Part shown: in pieces, positions 46,921-59,870 of the stretch
How positions within the stretch are numbered: position 1 is the first letter of the stretch
Layout: every line of letters starts with the position of its first letter
Origin: Lunularia cruciata
Taxonomy: Eukaryota > Streptophyta > Marchantiopsida > Lunulariales > Lunulariaceae
DNA length: 64,000 nt
NCBI GenBank assembly: GCA_948567375.1
Contig: OX419755.1
Span: 5,337,001 to 5,401,000 of the forward strand
Direction of reading: 5' to 3'
Notes under the pieces: model-generated
What the model was told of the DNA's origin: nothing
The model's input: only the letters and a program-made list of their open reading frames with translations
Database searches by the model: none
Program-made: the position numbers and the translations under genes

Positions 46921-47769
46921 AAGCATTAAACATGCATAAATCAAAATCTTGAGGTGCTAGGATGTTTGAAAGTAGAGAGAATGAAGAGCAAACAATGAAG
47001 AAGGTTTGGAGAATACCTCTAGCCATGGATAGTGAAGTCAACAAGTGATTTTGAGCCCCATTGCATCGGGATTGATCTCTTGAATTCCAAAGATAGCAGT
47101 TTGAATCTGATGTTTGTCCAACCAACACCACTTGATGAAATTTGTTGGGTGTTGAATGCTATGGAATGCTATGAGCCAATCTACTTCCTGATTTTTTCTC
47201 ATGTCGGGCCCGTCAACTATCTTTTCATATCCCCAGATTTCTGCCATGGTTCAAATTGAATTTGCTCTTAATCTCTCAAATGCTCTCCTTGTCTCTCTTC
47301 TCAATCTCTCCTTGTCGTTTCTCTAGAGTCTCCAAAGCACTCCTTCAATTAGAAATGTGAATGGAATTCTTCCTCTCAACTAAACTCTCAAATATTCCAA
47401 GTCTCTGGCCCCACAAATTTCAACTCTCCCAGTCCCCCCACAAGGAGTTGGTCTCCTTTGAGTTGGGCTTCAGCCAGTTTGCCTCCTTTGAGGGAGTATG
47501 TTTCCTTTCAAACACCCCACTCTGGAAATGACTCTTTCTCCTTCAAACAACTCACACACCCATGCACACACTTGCAAAATGACCCTTTAGACCCCACACA
47601 ATCACAAAATGAGGCTTTCTAACACCTCCACACCCACGGGAATGACATGAATTGAAAAGAAGAAGGTTTATATAACCCAGGTAGTTGAGAAAAAAAAGTC
47701 AATACCAAACATCCTAAATGTACACTTTGGGGGAAAATTTTCATTTTTCAACCAAAAGAACTCAAATCC

Positions 47770-47950
47770 CAAGCGGCAACATACGGCATTCCACATTGCC
47801 AACCGGCGCAAGCAAGCATTGTATATTTCACATAGTGCCTACCAATGCCTACTAATGCTGACAAGTGCATTTAATATTTGTGCATCTTGGAGTGCGGTCC
47901 CCAATGTCCACCAACGTCTATGAGCACCATCGAGTGGCGCCGGCAGGCGC
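47770..47950. repeat. Degenerate minisatellite replacing the transposase 3' end
   Basis: On the minus strand the words ggtgctcatagacgttgg, ggcattagtaggcattgg and gcgccggttggc repeat with a period of about 9-12 bp. It begins directly after the motif that holds the catalytic Glu of the transposase. Confidence 0.6.
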
Positions 47951-49034
47951 TACTCCTATACAATGCTCATTTATCACTCGTGCCTTTGCTAAATATTTAT
48001 TAAACTCTTGCTTGTCCTTTGATAAGCTTGCTTGAAAGCGGGGACTAGATGATGCATGGGTACATAACCCAAATCACCTTAAAGGTACTCCTTTGCCTCA
48101 AAAGTAAGACAACTCCTCCTTAGGTTAAAATTATTCCATAGTGACGATTTTATCAAACAAGTCATGTCATGACATGACACTAGCATTCCTGCAAATAAAA
48201 AAATCAGGCCATACTTTTAGTAAACTATACAAAAAGGATCACCAATGCATTGCCAAAATACCTAACAAAACAACACATAACATAAAACATACCTCCGGAA
48301 AAATATATAACACCCCTTTTATCATCACAAATAACTTGGCCATTTATAGAATATGAACCCTTGCAGCTCAAATATATTTCCCCGTCCACAATTAGTTGGG
48401 CTGCAAGAGGAAACAATGTTTTATCTACCAAACCAACACAACCGGGAAAACCTCTCTGTGCAAAAACAATGGATATCCTCCTCCTCTCCTCGAGTTTGAG
48501 CCAAGCAACTTGACTCCTCATCACATCTAATATGGTTGTCATAACTCTATCAGTAAAAGAAATTGTTGAACCAACACTAATGCCCCAAATATTTAAATCC
48601 CGTTCAACACAAGCTACATTTCCGTGATGCCCAAATCTATTCAATGCTAGTGCAACTTGGATCCATGCAAGTGTTTGCTCTCTTCGGTACCTTTTCTCAA
48701 AAATTGTGTGAGTCTTAATCAAATCCACTTATGTTGAAAAAGAATCCCCATCCATTCTAGTAAGTTGGCGAAAGGCCTTAGTATCTAGATTTCTAAAATA
48801 CTCCTTCACAAACTCTCTACTACAAGGGTAAGTAACACGGGGTTCCAAGTATCGATGAGTATGTGCATACTCACATCCACTAATAAAACACTCTAGCATA
48901 TCTAAAGCTCCTCCTAATTCTTAGTCTTCATCTTCTAATCCTTGTAGTGATATCTCCAAATCTAACCAAATCATCCATTGAATACATTTTCTAATATTTC
49001 TGGTTAGTTCTAAACGAGTGCTCCCTCTCGGCAT
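47951..49034 (-). pseudogene. PIF/Harbinger (HARBI1-like, DDE) transposase with an intron
   Basis: DDE transposases of this family cut and reinsert the element at 3-bp targets. The minus-strand start is MPRGSTRLELTRNI at 49034. Matching segments include YFRNLDTKAFRQLTRMDGDS, IFEKRYRREQTLAWIQVAL, GISVGSTISFTDRV, FPGCVGLVDKTLFPLA (first catalytic Asp), CKGSYSINGQVICDD, then after a GT-AG intron (48292-48180) SCHDM (second Asp, 48166-48168), LWNNFNLR, GYVPMHHLVPAFKQAYQRTS, and after a frameshift FNKYLAKARVINEHCIGV (Glu at 47966-47968). In-frame stops lie at 48921-48923, 48729-48731 and near 48080. The usual LKGR continuation is missing: the sequence turns into a GC-rich minisatellite. Non-functional. 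Confidence 0.88.
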
Positions 49035-52000
49035 GACTTTAATCAATTTTTAATCACCATGGATAACTCCTTATTGACAAAGGGGCATCTCTCTTCCCGG
49101 TGAAATTTCAGCAAAGGGGCATCTCTATTCTTTGTGCGCACAAAAAAACAATCTCATCAATTTCATTCTGTAACAAGAAAACAAGTTCATGAATTTCATT
49201 TCATCACTCAAGGGGGAAGAAGGGTATACATTTCATACTTGTACAAGAGACAAATCGAGAGTACTACTTCAAACAAAGTCACTCCTCCTTCTAACCTTCC
49301 CATTGCTTGCACTCAAATCTTCCCACTCCAAACAAATTCAGTCCCCCTCCACCTCTGGCTATGGGCCTCTCAAATCTTCATCGTGCGGTCTATTTTTGCA
49401 TGCCCTCAAATCTTTCCACTCATACTCCCTCCAATCTTCCTCGGTGGTAAAAAATTGCCAAGTTGCCGCTCGTCATTTCATTACCATGGGTGTTCTCGAA
49501 CATCCTGGATGCTCCTTTTGGTGGCCGTCACTTTCACTCTAACCCTAAACAATAACTTTATTAAACCTAATGTGCAATAATGCACTATGGAGTGATAACA
49601 AAAATTCCTTATCCCTTATTTTCTACGAACCACATCATACAGAGTGTGCTAATAATAAGGAACTTGGTCCAAACTCCGTAACAATACCTTTTCTACCTCT
49701 CGGTCACACACCATACCCATTTAGTCACTGTTTCGTAACAATCTATATGAAAAGTTATGAAACTTCATATAACTATTTCTGAAACCCCTATAGATTCCAA
49801 CGAATGGTCGGGAAAGTTCCTCCAAAAGAACAGCTTTTTGTCCATCCAAGGATGGTCTAGATTGCCCCTAATTCATTGGACAACTAAACACATGGACAAG
49901 CTGTCCGCTGGCCTACGATTTCTCAACTCTAACTTGGTCTCTAACATACTCTCTTCCGTTGAGTCGTGGTAGTGGCTTCTTCTTCTGGATGGGCGGTTTC
50001 ACAAACGGGTTTACTGGTACCCCATAAAGACCCTGAAATAATTTTACGAGAAAGCCAAAAACTCTGTTAAGAGGCACAGGAATATTTGGGTTTTGCGGGC
50101 AATAGGCGTCTTAGTTGGAAAAAGTTATGGTCAATTACTGCAGTTAGATTGGTCGAGGTAAAAAACTAAGATGTCCCAAAAATTCTTGTTCATCTCGTAA
50201 TCCACAATGTGTATCCCTGTTTCACTTACGATAAAATAAAATCCAAGACCCCATATTTGTTCTTGCGATAAAGCATGAAACCCAAGAACCTTAACTGAGG
50301 ATCCTATAATCTATTGTCCCATAGTATTTTATGGGTTACTTTTTCATTTCCTGTAAAATTTAATGGGATGACCCATACAATTCTTGGAAAAACCTTGAAG
50401 AAAATATCAGCCAAAAATTTTATGGGTTACATTTTTCATTTTTTTGTAAAATTATAGGATTATCAATAACCCATAGAAGAACATATCGGCCACAATTATA
50501 ATAAAATGAAAATGATACAACCTTGTGAACTTTGATGTGTGTTGTTATCATTATGGAAACGCCCTCTTCTTTTACAGGTACTAGTAAAAGAGTTTTCGGA
50601 TCCTTACTCACGTGTACCCCGTAAATAAGCAGTCAATCTCATTTTTGAAACGCCCCAATCTTTCATACAATAGCTTCCGGCCCACAGTTGTAGGTGGTGA
50701 ACACGAGCCACGCGAGATGCCAACCTCGTAACAGACAGTTTCAGAAATAACTTCAGATCTAGAAAGTAGAAACCTAATATCGATCAGACAGATTGATCCT
50801 TAACAGTGTAGGCACTAAAAGTTTATTCAACTCGCTACCCTGATTACCACGCAGAAACCTAGATAGATAGATAGACAAAACAGATCTCGTATGCTATACC
50901 TTCGAAGCATCACTGTAACTTCCCGAGCTGGCGTAGTCAAAAGTCACAATCCGATCGAATAAAGAAACATCGATCTAGAGTGATGTCATATCTAGAGTAT
51001 GAAAGATGCTAACATTTAAATTTATGTGATATACACGGTTGTCATGTTTGAAATTGTTGTTCAATTCCCAGCTCTATCACAACTAAAAGCTGCCTGCACT
51101 CAACGCGAATCACAACGATTGTGAGATGAACCAACGAAGAGTAGTAGTAGTCTACCGTCAAAGGTCAAGGCGAGGGTACAACTAAGCGGTTAAAGTTGAA
51201 GTTGAGAGGCAGTAGAAGAAGATAAAACCAAACAAGCAGCAGTGCATGTGCAACCAATGGACGGAAAGCACTAACGTTAACTGACCCGCCATTCTACTTT
51301 CCTTTTCCCTCTTCTGGACCACGTCGAGGGGACCACGTGTTGAAGGTAAGCTCGAGTTGAATTGCCTGGCCGTTAAGTGACCGTCAGATAAGGTTCGTTC
51401 GTCGACATTCACACGTTACGCCACTAGCCCATATTTAGCCGAGCCGAGACTTCTATAGACAACCTTACGTAGTTATCGGATGATGGATTACTACAGCCAC
51501 CTGTCGACTACGTTGACGCGTGGCCCGCTCCAGGTCCGTGTACTATCAGTGAAATTTCGCCCGCTCCTTCTTTACTTCCCGGATAGCTTGCGAGAGGTCC
51601 ATGGAGGTGGATGCGAATTTTCGTCGCCCAGGAGAGAGATCACTAGCAAGTTATAGACCTGATAGCTTACTCCTAGAACGTACTCTAGAAAGGCTCCCAG
51701 TAGCAGTGAGCGACACATCGCTTTCTAAAGAAGAAAGTTGGGCGCAACGGAGTTGAAAAGCGACCCCTGCAATTGGTGGATATCTATCTTCAAGGGCATG
51801 TATTTTGACTTTGTTAACTGGCAAGGAATGATATCGTAAGGGAATGTGGTGCAACTTTATGAACTTGAAGGTATAGATAGATCTTTTCTTCGAATACGGT
51901 CATTATCGCTAATGATCAGCGTTTAACATCTTTTGACTTATAATTGTTCTGTGTGTTGTCGTCTAGCTCCACTCTTCCCTTTTGACGAAATAGAGTGACT

Positions 52001-53960
52001 TTATATCGCAAGGGAGAGAGACGAAGAGCATGATGAGCTTAGTGGTGATTGACTTCTTTCATGAGTTTTTCAATAAGCTGAGCTCGATGATGGAGTGTCA
52101 ATCTTCTTGGCCCTATCAAAGTCAGATTCTCTTCCATGGTTCAAGCGTCAGAGTTGGTAAACAATTTATCTGGATAAGGACTGCAGGTAAGAAGGCATCG
52201 TCAAGGATATCACGATCTTGGTGGTAGCATTTTCTTGATGTAGTCAGTACAATAATGATGATAGTTAGGCCTTGAGATGTGGCATAATTGATTAGTTAGC
52301 TGAAGCGATAGACATCACGTCACAAGCAAGTCTACGAAGACAAAGACGGGCTTCATATCTCCATAGCAATTCATAGCACAGCTGCACAAGTTGTCTCAAT
52401 GGAGCTCTCTTCAGTTGTCTTCATCAAATTCTCTATCCATCACCGGAGTCGGTAAATGGCTGCCTCTGGATAGGAGTTCCAGGTAAGATGGTGTTGTCTC
52501 AAGGACTGCAGTGAACTCTCCATGACATTATGTACTACTACAATCGTAATAATGAGAGGTCTACACCCCAATTTGCTGTTTGAGGTCGCCTACACTACGT
52601 TTACATTTCTGCAGTAGCGTAGCCAAAAAGGATCGTAACCATTCCCAAGGTCCCACTCTTGAACGGAATTCACTTTTGCCCAAGTCACGTCTACCGCCTC
52701 GCAAAACTTACATGCCAGTCAAACAAACTATATATATTTCATTCACACTTTTTCGTAACATGCCCTGGGTCCCAGGTCCTATGCTGGAAATCTTCAGATC
52801 TCCTCACTCGAAGATCCATTTGGATGTAGAATCTGCGAGACGAGACGGGAAGATATCCTTTCGTCCGTTGAAGACGTTTCTATTATGGTTCCTGATTTCT
52901 ACATACGCAGAACGACCGGCACGGCACGAGGTGAATGATGCCATATCTCTCGTGGTTAAGTTTGAAATGGTTGAAATCGCATCGGATTGTCCGGCCAAGA
53001 ACCCTGGTTAAGTACAGTACTAACCACAGGGGATTAAAGTACCACCACGAGACGAGAGATACTTGCTCTCATGGAGAAGTAGAGTTGTCCTATGTTGGGA
53101 AGGAGGGCATTTGAAGGAGTAGCTGAATAGCAGCAGCAGTACAACAGACTCGAGGTTATCAAGGGATCTCTAGCTTGTTCTTGACTGATATTTCTTGTAA
53201 TCGTCACGAACCTACAGTACCGACTAACTTCGACATTGACATCACGGTATGCGAAGTAAAGGCTACCTATCTATGTATGAGCTTCTAATAATTAAGATGG
53301 AGTATAAGAATTTTTATTTTTGAGCACACTCGAGAGTACTTGGAAGCCTAATAATTGTAACGTTGGCTATGTCATGCTATTCTCATACACTGAAAATTTT
53401 ATTACAAACTCCTTTATATACCGAATCTTCTCTCATGGATGTGATGTACCAATTTGCAACCATGTCCAAGCTTTTAGTAACATTCGCTTTATATAGGACA
53501 TACGAACGTGGTATTCTCTCATCTTTCCATATAGAAATTGCACTTGTGATCAATAGCTTAGTCTCAAAAGGCTTCAATGCTATCAAAGCATCCAAAAGTT
53601 GTCAATTGAAAACCAACCGAAAATCAAGGACCACGGATTTTTACGTAGGGACCTTTGCCACTCAATGGTACCATTTCATTTATAAGAAAGAATTCCTCAA
53701 GCCCCTCAATAAGTTTCCACTTTCTATACACAAAGTCTACGCAAATGTGTTATCAATTATCCAAAAGCTCGTATGCCACACACACACACACTCTTAACAT
53801 GTCATCTTAGCATTTATTCAAATCATTTGTTCCACCTTTTGATACTTATAATTCTAGTAAGTTACAATGTCCCTCTTATGAATCATAGAACTCAATACGA
53901 TTAACATTGTTCATCAGATTAAAAGTTAACATGAGAATTGAGAGATAAGATGATGAAATT
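49035..53960. other. Region without a supportable gene
   Basis: The word aaaggggcatctct is repeated at 49079 and 49115. Two diverged copies of a segment with ttttatgggttac and tgtaaaatt lie at about 50325-50370 and 50417-50462. At 52120-52195 and 52420-52495 two diverged segments each end in a splice-donor-like aggtaagaa/aggtaagat. Open frames on both strands, such as 53363-53797 on the plus strand, have no motif. Confidence 0.4.
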
Positions 53961-53967
53961 AACTTAC

Positions 53968-54043
53968 CAATTGGAATATCATTCGTGGCAGAAACCTGAC
54001 ATGACCTGCCTGCTACTGTATCTTCTTCAGCTATAATGCAATC
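53968..54043 (-). other. Orphan exon-like segment
   Basis: On the minus strand 76 nt are framed by a good acceptor (catacttgcag) and a consensus donor (gtaagt) and read DCIIAEEDTVAGRSCQVSAT in the only frame without a stop. I could not find partner exons or name a family. An ATG followed by gtaact lies upstream near 54240 and would fit in phase. Confidence 0.3.
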
Positions 54044-54502
54044 CTGCAAGTATGAAAGGCCAATTAAATCCTGCGAAGACCGTCTTCGGAATAATAACAA
54101 AGTTGAATTATAGTAGGTTTTGATCTCAGAAGTTAGACAGAGACATGTCTCAATGGGTACTAAGATAGCATCGAACCCATAGATAGTACTTGCATGTTTA
54201 ACAATTATACGCCGAGAATAGGATGAAACAAAAAAGTTACCATCCTCCGTGGTAGTATAGCACACCCTGAGTGAGTCTAAACTGGCTTAGAATCTCGGGT
54301 TGGAACCACCCACTTGTTGGGGTTCAAACTCGAGAAGAATACACTAGCTCAGGCAGAGCATGAGCTGGTGTGTCTTCTGAATCTGGAAGATCTGTCCAAA
54401 CATTCTTTTAAGAAAATATACTATTGAGATCTTTGTACTGTCGTTACGGTCTGAAATTGTCAACTAACATGTAATCTGATTAACGAAGTTAGACATATTG
54501 AG

Positions 54503-54506
<4 letters not shown>

Positions 54507-54585
<79 letters not shown>
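54507..54585. repeat. (AT)n microsatellite flanked by a direct repeat
   Basis: About 79 bp of pure AT. The flanks gttagacatattgagtc (54488) and gttaggcatattgagcc (54588) are direct copies, so the tract sits inside a small duplication. Confidence 0.9.
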
Positions 54586-54586
<1 letters not shown>

Positions 54587-56519
54587 CGTTAGGCATATTG
54601 AGCCATGAGGAACACTGTAATTTACTAAAATGATTAATATAAAATGGTGCAGCAAATGGGCTAATTAAAGGTTAAGAGGACACGTCTTTTCCTCTCCTTT
54701 TTTTTTAACATGACATTTATGCATGCAATACCTCTTTTAGTAACCAAGATTAAAAGGGCGACTAATAAATCCAGCAACTTGAAATTGCAAGAATAAATAG
54801 GAAAAATATGAGAAATGCTAAATAATGAACCACTGCTTTTTTACCTGACATATTGTGGTAAATAATTTCTACAACGTGCGGGTACAAACAACGCAAAATA
54901 GAAGTTCTGAAATCGGTAGGCTAATGTTTTTCACCTCATAGTCGACATTATCAATACTCGCTGAAATTCAAATAGAATTCTATAGGTTTATGCCTATATC
55001 CACTCCATTCAGCTCCCGTTGCCCTAAGGTGTGTAGCCACGTCAAATTCAAAATTCCGGAGTTCGTTATAAAGCTTTCTTAATTCAAGCTAGAATCTAGA
55101 ATTAGGGAAACTCTAAAGCTATGTACTTTCCCTGATTATAAAGCTAAAAGTTTCCCGAACTCTCGCTAAGCTCCAGAGTTTTGCGCGTATACTTGCACAA
55201 TTAAGAGTACAAGATCTTTCAGTCTCGTGTTTATATACATTTTTTTTGGGTACTTTGCAATTTAAAGCATGATGAAGTGGACAGGGAAAAAGGTGATATG
55301 ACCATTGTTCAGTGAAGTCTCTTTATCTTTGTACACGGGAACAGCATATAGATGAAATATGGACATTCCAAAATCTAACAAGCGTATTTGTATTGAAAGA
55401 GATCGCCATTACATTTCAAAGACACCACTCCATTACATATAATTTCAACTTATTCTTTAAAGGTGTTGTAACAAAGTTGAGAGTTGTGTAGAAGTTTTCC
55501 ATATGAGTCAAAGGAAATTATAGCACGGTTGAAGATTCACAAGCTGGTGAAGATTCAAGCACCAAATTCACACATTTGAAAAGTGGTCAGAACAATGTTG
55601 AGAGCAGTGGAAAAGTCGAAGATATTTGTAGCGAGGTTCTGCAAGATCTTAGGCTAATGAAAGACAAAACTTAACATCAAATCTAACATTGTAAGATGGA
55701 ATAATGTAAGTCCAAGAGTGCGATAACTTTTAGAAAGTTCAATTACTGAGATATTACAGGTACTGTGCACTAATGTCAGTAGTGAGAAAACTGTAAGCAT
55801 TTACCACAGTTATGGAAGATGCAACAAATTGCCCCGACTCTTACATTTCTTTCTTTTCCCCACCCAAACTTATTATTGCACTGATCTAGAGTTGCAACTA
55901 ACCGACAAATAGAAACTGTATAGTAATGTCATTCGCTTTTCATCCCATTTCCATATAAAAAGAAGTCACCACGATTCTCCTGCAACTGTGGATGCACATC
56001 CTTCTCATTCTACTCTGATATTCCCAAGCTTGTCTGAGAATAACTTCTCCACAAAATATAAAGTATAGGTACGAGGTGCAGAGGAGTAGCCTGAAGAAAA
56101 GCTTCACAGATCTCGTGGCTGGATTGCTCGTACAAGTACTGTACATGGACCCAAGGGAATCTCTAATACCAGAAGAAGATCTCTACTTTACAGTACATAT
56201 ACAGTATTTTAAAATATTACAAGAGTAAAACCGTATACACCGTAGAGCACTTCAGTTGCTCGGGGCAAATCTTCGGCTAGGCTGGGCTGGATGTCAAATC
56301 CCTAGATCTACCGGGTGCTGCCGGGCTTGCTTCCTTGCTTGCAAGCACTTTCCGAAAAGCATCCTCTGTTGCTCCTGGGATAAGATTCTCTCTTGTTCAC
56401 CGGTTTCGTTACCGGCGAAAGTTCTCTTCACGCCGGGGAGATCTAAAGCTCTGCCGGTAGCGTTCGCACTCTTTGGCGGTTCCCGGTTGGTCTTTCGCGA
56501 CCGGTAGACGAGAATTCTG

Positions 56520-56520
<1 letters not shown>

Positions 56521-56567
<47 letters not shown>
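56521..56567. repeat. (CT)n microsatellite
   Basis: 47 bp of uninterrupted CT, downstream of a short CCGG-rich stretch (56280-56520). The surroundings 54600-59190 show no recognisable gene. Confidence 0.92.
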
Positions 56568-56570
<3 letters not shown>

Positions 56571-59190
56571 GCTCAAAGGAGTTACTGGATACTGCCGTTA
56601 CAACATGTCTACCGGGTCGTGTGAGATTTATGCACAACAGCTGTGATATTGCATATTCTGGATTATTTGAGATGTGGTAATATCACCACTATTGTAGCAT
56701 ACGGAAAGATACAGCTGGGAGGCATATTACAAACAATAAAAACAACAACAATATTACTATTGTTATAATTATTATATTCTATACTGGCCTTCTTAGCCGG
56801 AAGATATATCCACCAATTAAATATGTCTCATCATCCTCTGGCGAGGGAGACACACAACTAGAAAAGATCTTCTTCATCCTAGAATCCTTTCATGGAATCC
56901 TAGAAGTATCACAAGAAATGTTTTTCTCAGCAGTCCACGTGACAGAATGAGCAGTAGTAGATGGGTAGATGTCTCCGTTCCTCTCTTGTAGTCAGAACGG
57001 CCCATTCCTCGTTTAAAATCTGCCTCTGTCGTTTTAGTGTCTCAATGAGAAAAGAAATTGGAAGGCCGCCGTGACGTACAAGATAACGAGAATGGGAAGA
57101 GAAGCAATTTTGGGAATGGGCTAGAGAGTGAATCTGAGTTTCCACCAATCTTGTCCAATGTCTTTAAGTAGTTTCTCTCAAAGGATAAGATTAAACTAAT
57201 ACTAAAGGCACTAAACTAAACTAAACTAAATCTTCCCATCCTTCATTTTTCCTACGCGGTCGCCTTTTTTCGATACTAAAGGGCGTTGTCACTATAGGGG
57301 GATTTTTCAATGGCATATATTGTGAGGGCTCAGTTGTAAAAGATATATACGGATATTTCTGAATCGTTACAGAGAACAGCTGAATAGGTCCATACATCTA
57401 TGAGAGTTTGTTTCCAGGAATTAATAAAATGACTCTCACAGTTATGACTAGGTATAGAGATCACATCAAACTTCGTGGGTCCATTTGTATGCATACCCGT
57501 ATGAATTTAAATGGTAATTATTAGTTTTTATGAAGAACTGGTCAGTGCCCATCAAATCCCCACGATACCTTCTTAAATTTAATTGACTAATCTTTCTTCA
57601 AAAACGCCTTTGGAACTTAAAGAGGAGATGAGTGCCCAAACACCTCCAGTAAAGTTGTAAAGGCGACAATAATCCTCCATTTTTTCCGGATGAGGAAGTG
57701 TCACGTCCACTAGAAGATCCTCGAAGAATAACTTTTCTATCTCTTCACGTGTTTAAGATTTTGATTTTAAGTAATTTTAAATTGAGTTCGGTGTTCACCT
57801 TACCACACAAATGTATGATGACAATTCAGACATCAACTTATATTTACATAAATTGTTGATTGGGAGTTGTTTTGGCATCAGGTCAATTATATTAAGGAGG
57901 GATGGAGTAACATCCTAGACTAAGAAGTATAGGTATTAGCACATTACTTCAGGGGATGAAGAGTGGACATAAGAGTGCTTGAGAGAAGAAGAAGACCTCT
58001 TCACATCTCACTTTGTGGATTGGGGGTTTAGGGTGAAACCAATTTCATATTCACTGTTCTGTAGCACTCCATTAAAGTTGTTATGGTTGATTTGTAAGAG
58101 AACAACGGGTTGCCACCAAGAGGTGTTTTGAGAATTTCTATGGGTGTTCTATCCATCACCATAAACTTTGTCAGTGATGTTCAGCTAACGTATCCATTTG
58201 GATTTGGACCTTCTATACAAGTTTGTATGGAAGTTCTATAGGAGGTTTGTAACCTTACATGCCTATATTTTTGTAACTATGATGACAATTCCGGAGAAAT
58301 GAACATTTGAAAACCCACTTTCGCCTCTGATGATTAGAAGTATCCACTTCAGCAAGTGGTTTAGTTGAACTAAAACTTTAGTCTCTACCCACAGACGTTG
58401 TATCCAAGAGTCCAAGTGGGCTCATCATGATGAGTTCAGATTAAAAACGCGACCGCGTAGGATAGCAAGAAGGAATAAGCTTTAGTACGTATGTATACAA
58501 ACAAGCTGACTCTTCCAAATTCAATTCTTCCAAAATTTGTGAGATAAAACAACTGACAACTTGCAAAGTGGAAGACATTCTGTGAATAATTCAGTCTCTC
58601 ATTGTGCATTTTGTGGGCTTTTCGTGGTTGGCGCGTGCACTTTGGCTGTGTTCCATGCAGCGGATCTGCACCTATCTGAAAATGATACACTCAATTTGAT
58701 TGGATACTCCTATAGCTGCGTGCTAGAACCAGGAGCTCTTCATCTAGTCAAGTCTTGTTAAGTATCAAAAGGACTCACATTCAATGGCTAGAAATATGCT
58801 TTCTAGGACTAACATGTACTGTTCCTATGTGGATAAGTAGCAAAATCGTCGAAAGTCTGAAACTATTTCATCGTGCGAAGCATCAAGTCGTAGCTTTTGA
58901 TATATTTCGACCCATAGGGGATTAGTTATGCAGTCAATATTGATATTGAATCAGATCCCGTGTATTCGATGCTATTGTCCATGGTTTCAAAGTCACCAAG
59001 TATTCGGAATGCTGATGGAATCATTGATATTTCCACCCTCTGTTATTTGACATGTTCCGGTAAAGTAGGTAATAAAGTAACTTACAGTATTGCATGCTTT
59101 ACGATTCAGGTGTGTCTGTGATCCCTCGCTGAAACGTTTCCAGAAAGTAGACTGATGGTCTGGTAAGCCCAGAAGGCTTAAGAGAAGTTT

Positions 59191-59289
59191 AATCTCTGAA
59201 TAGACTTATGGGGTTGATACCCCACAGCTGATCATGTTGGGGTAATAATCAGCGGTGCGGTATCAACCCCAAAAGTCAATTCAGAGATT
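59191..59289. repeat. 99-nt foldback
   Basis: Outer arms of 31 nt (59191-59221 and 59259-59289) pair at 29 positions (aatctctgaat ... ggggttgatacc). The inner words cacagctgat and atcagcggtg extend the stem with one mismatch, leaving a loop of about 15 nt. The size would suit a small-RNA precursor or a tiny MITE. Confidence 0.82.
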
Positions 59290-59870
59290 GAGTCTTGAAC
59301 TATTCTACAACTCTCACCGGTCACTTCAAATTCTTATCTCTTCAAGCATCGTAATGGTTTTGAATCGCATCGCCTAGAAGTGGCAGAGTCCCCTCTACTA
59401 CCATGAACAAAGTAGTCATTTGAGAAATTTGAATGGATTGATGGGCTGAAAGTGTGGTTTCGTAGCGAAGAAACTCGCGTCCAACTTTAGAGGCCTGGAT
59501 ATAGTAATTCGTCGGAATTAATGTCCTCCAGTCATAGAACCTCTCCAATGTTAAGTAACGTGGTTACTTATATAGCACTGTATAAACGTCAAATACTCAT
59601 CGATCTCTCTTGTCGACCTATGAGAGCCGGTTTCTTGGCAGTCATTTGATCCCTTGTGGTGTATCTGGAAAATTATCGTATACCAAAGCGGTTGTACATT
59701 CCTTGACGACCAAAAGCTGGAATCTCTTAAACTACAGACACCAAGTGTCAATGTGTTTTTCGAATGCCATAAAGCTGTCACAAACAAGTGCTTTGTTTAC
59801 ACTTGTCGTAACCGGTAGATATTGTGTGCTGAATAGAATAGTTCCTCCATAATGAAAATACTTTTATGGT

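Larger units (their letters stand above)
41703..49034. mobile_element. PIF/Harbinger-type locus with extra coding relics
   Basis: Minimum span from ORF1 (plus) to the start of the transposase (minus). Between them lie two minus-strand coding relics and GC-rich minisatellites. Element ends are not established. A TIR-like word GGATGTTTGG at 41368-41377 recurs inverted at 47705-47714, but that pair would leave the transposase outside, so the locus may be two insertions or a rearranged one. Confidence 0.55.

Noticed and set aside
46682-47131. 149-codon minus-strand open frame
   Set aside because: Much of it translates the GGCACTGG minisatellite and telomere-like words; not a gene.
54290-54345. 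tRNA-like words ggttcaaactc near a short stem
   Set aside because: No acceptor stem or anticodon arm can be built around them.
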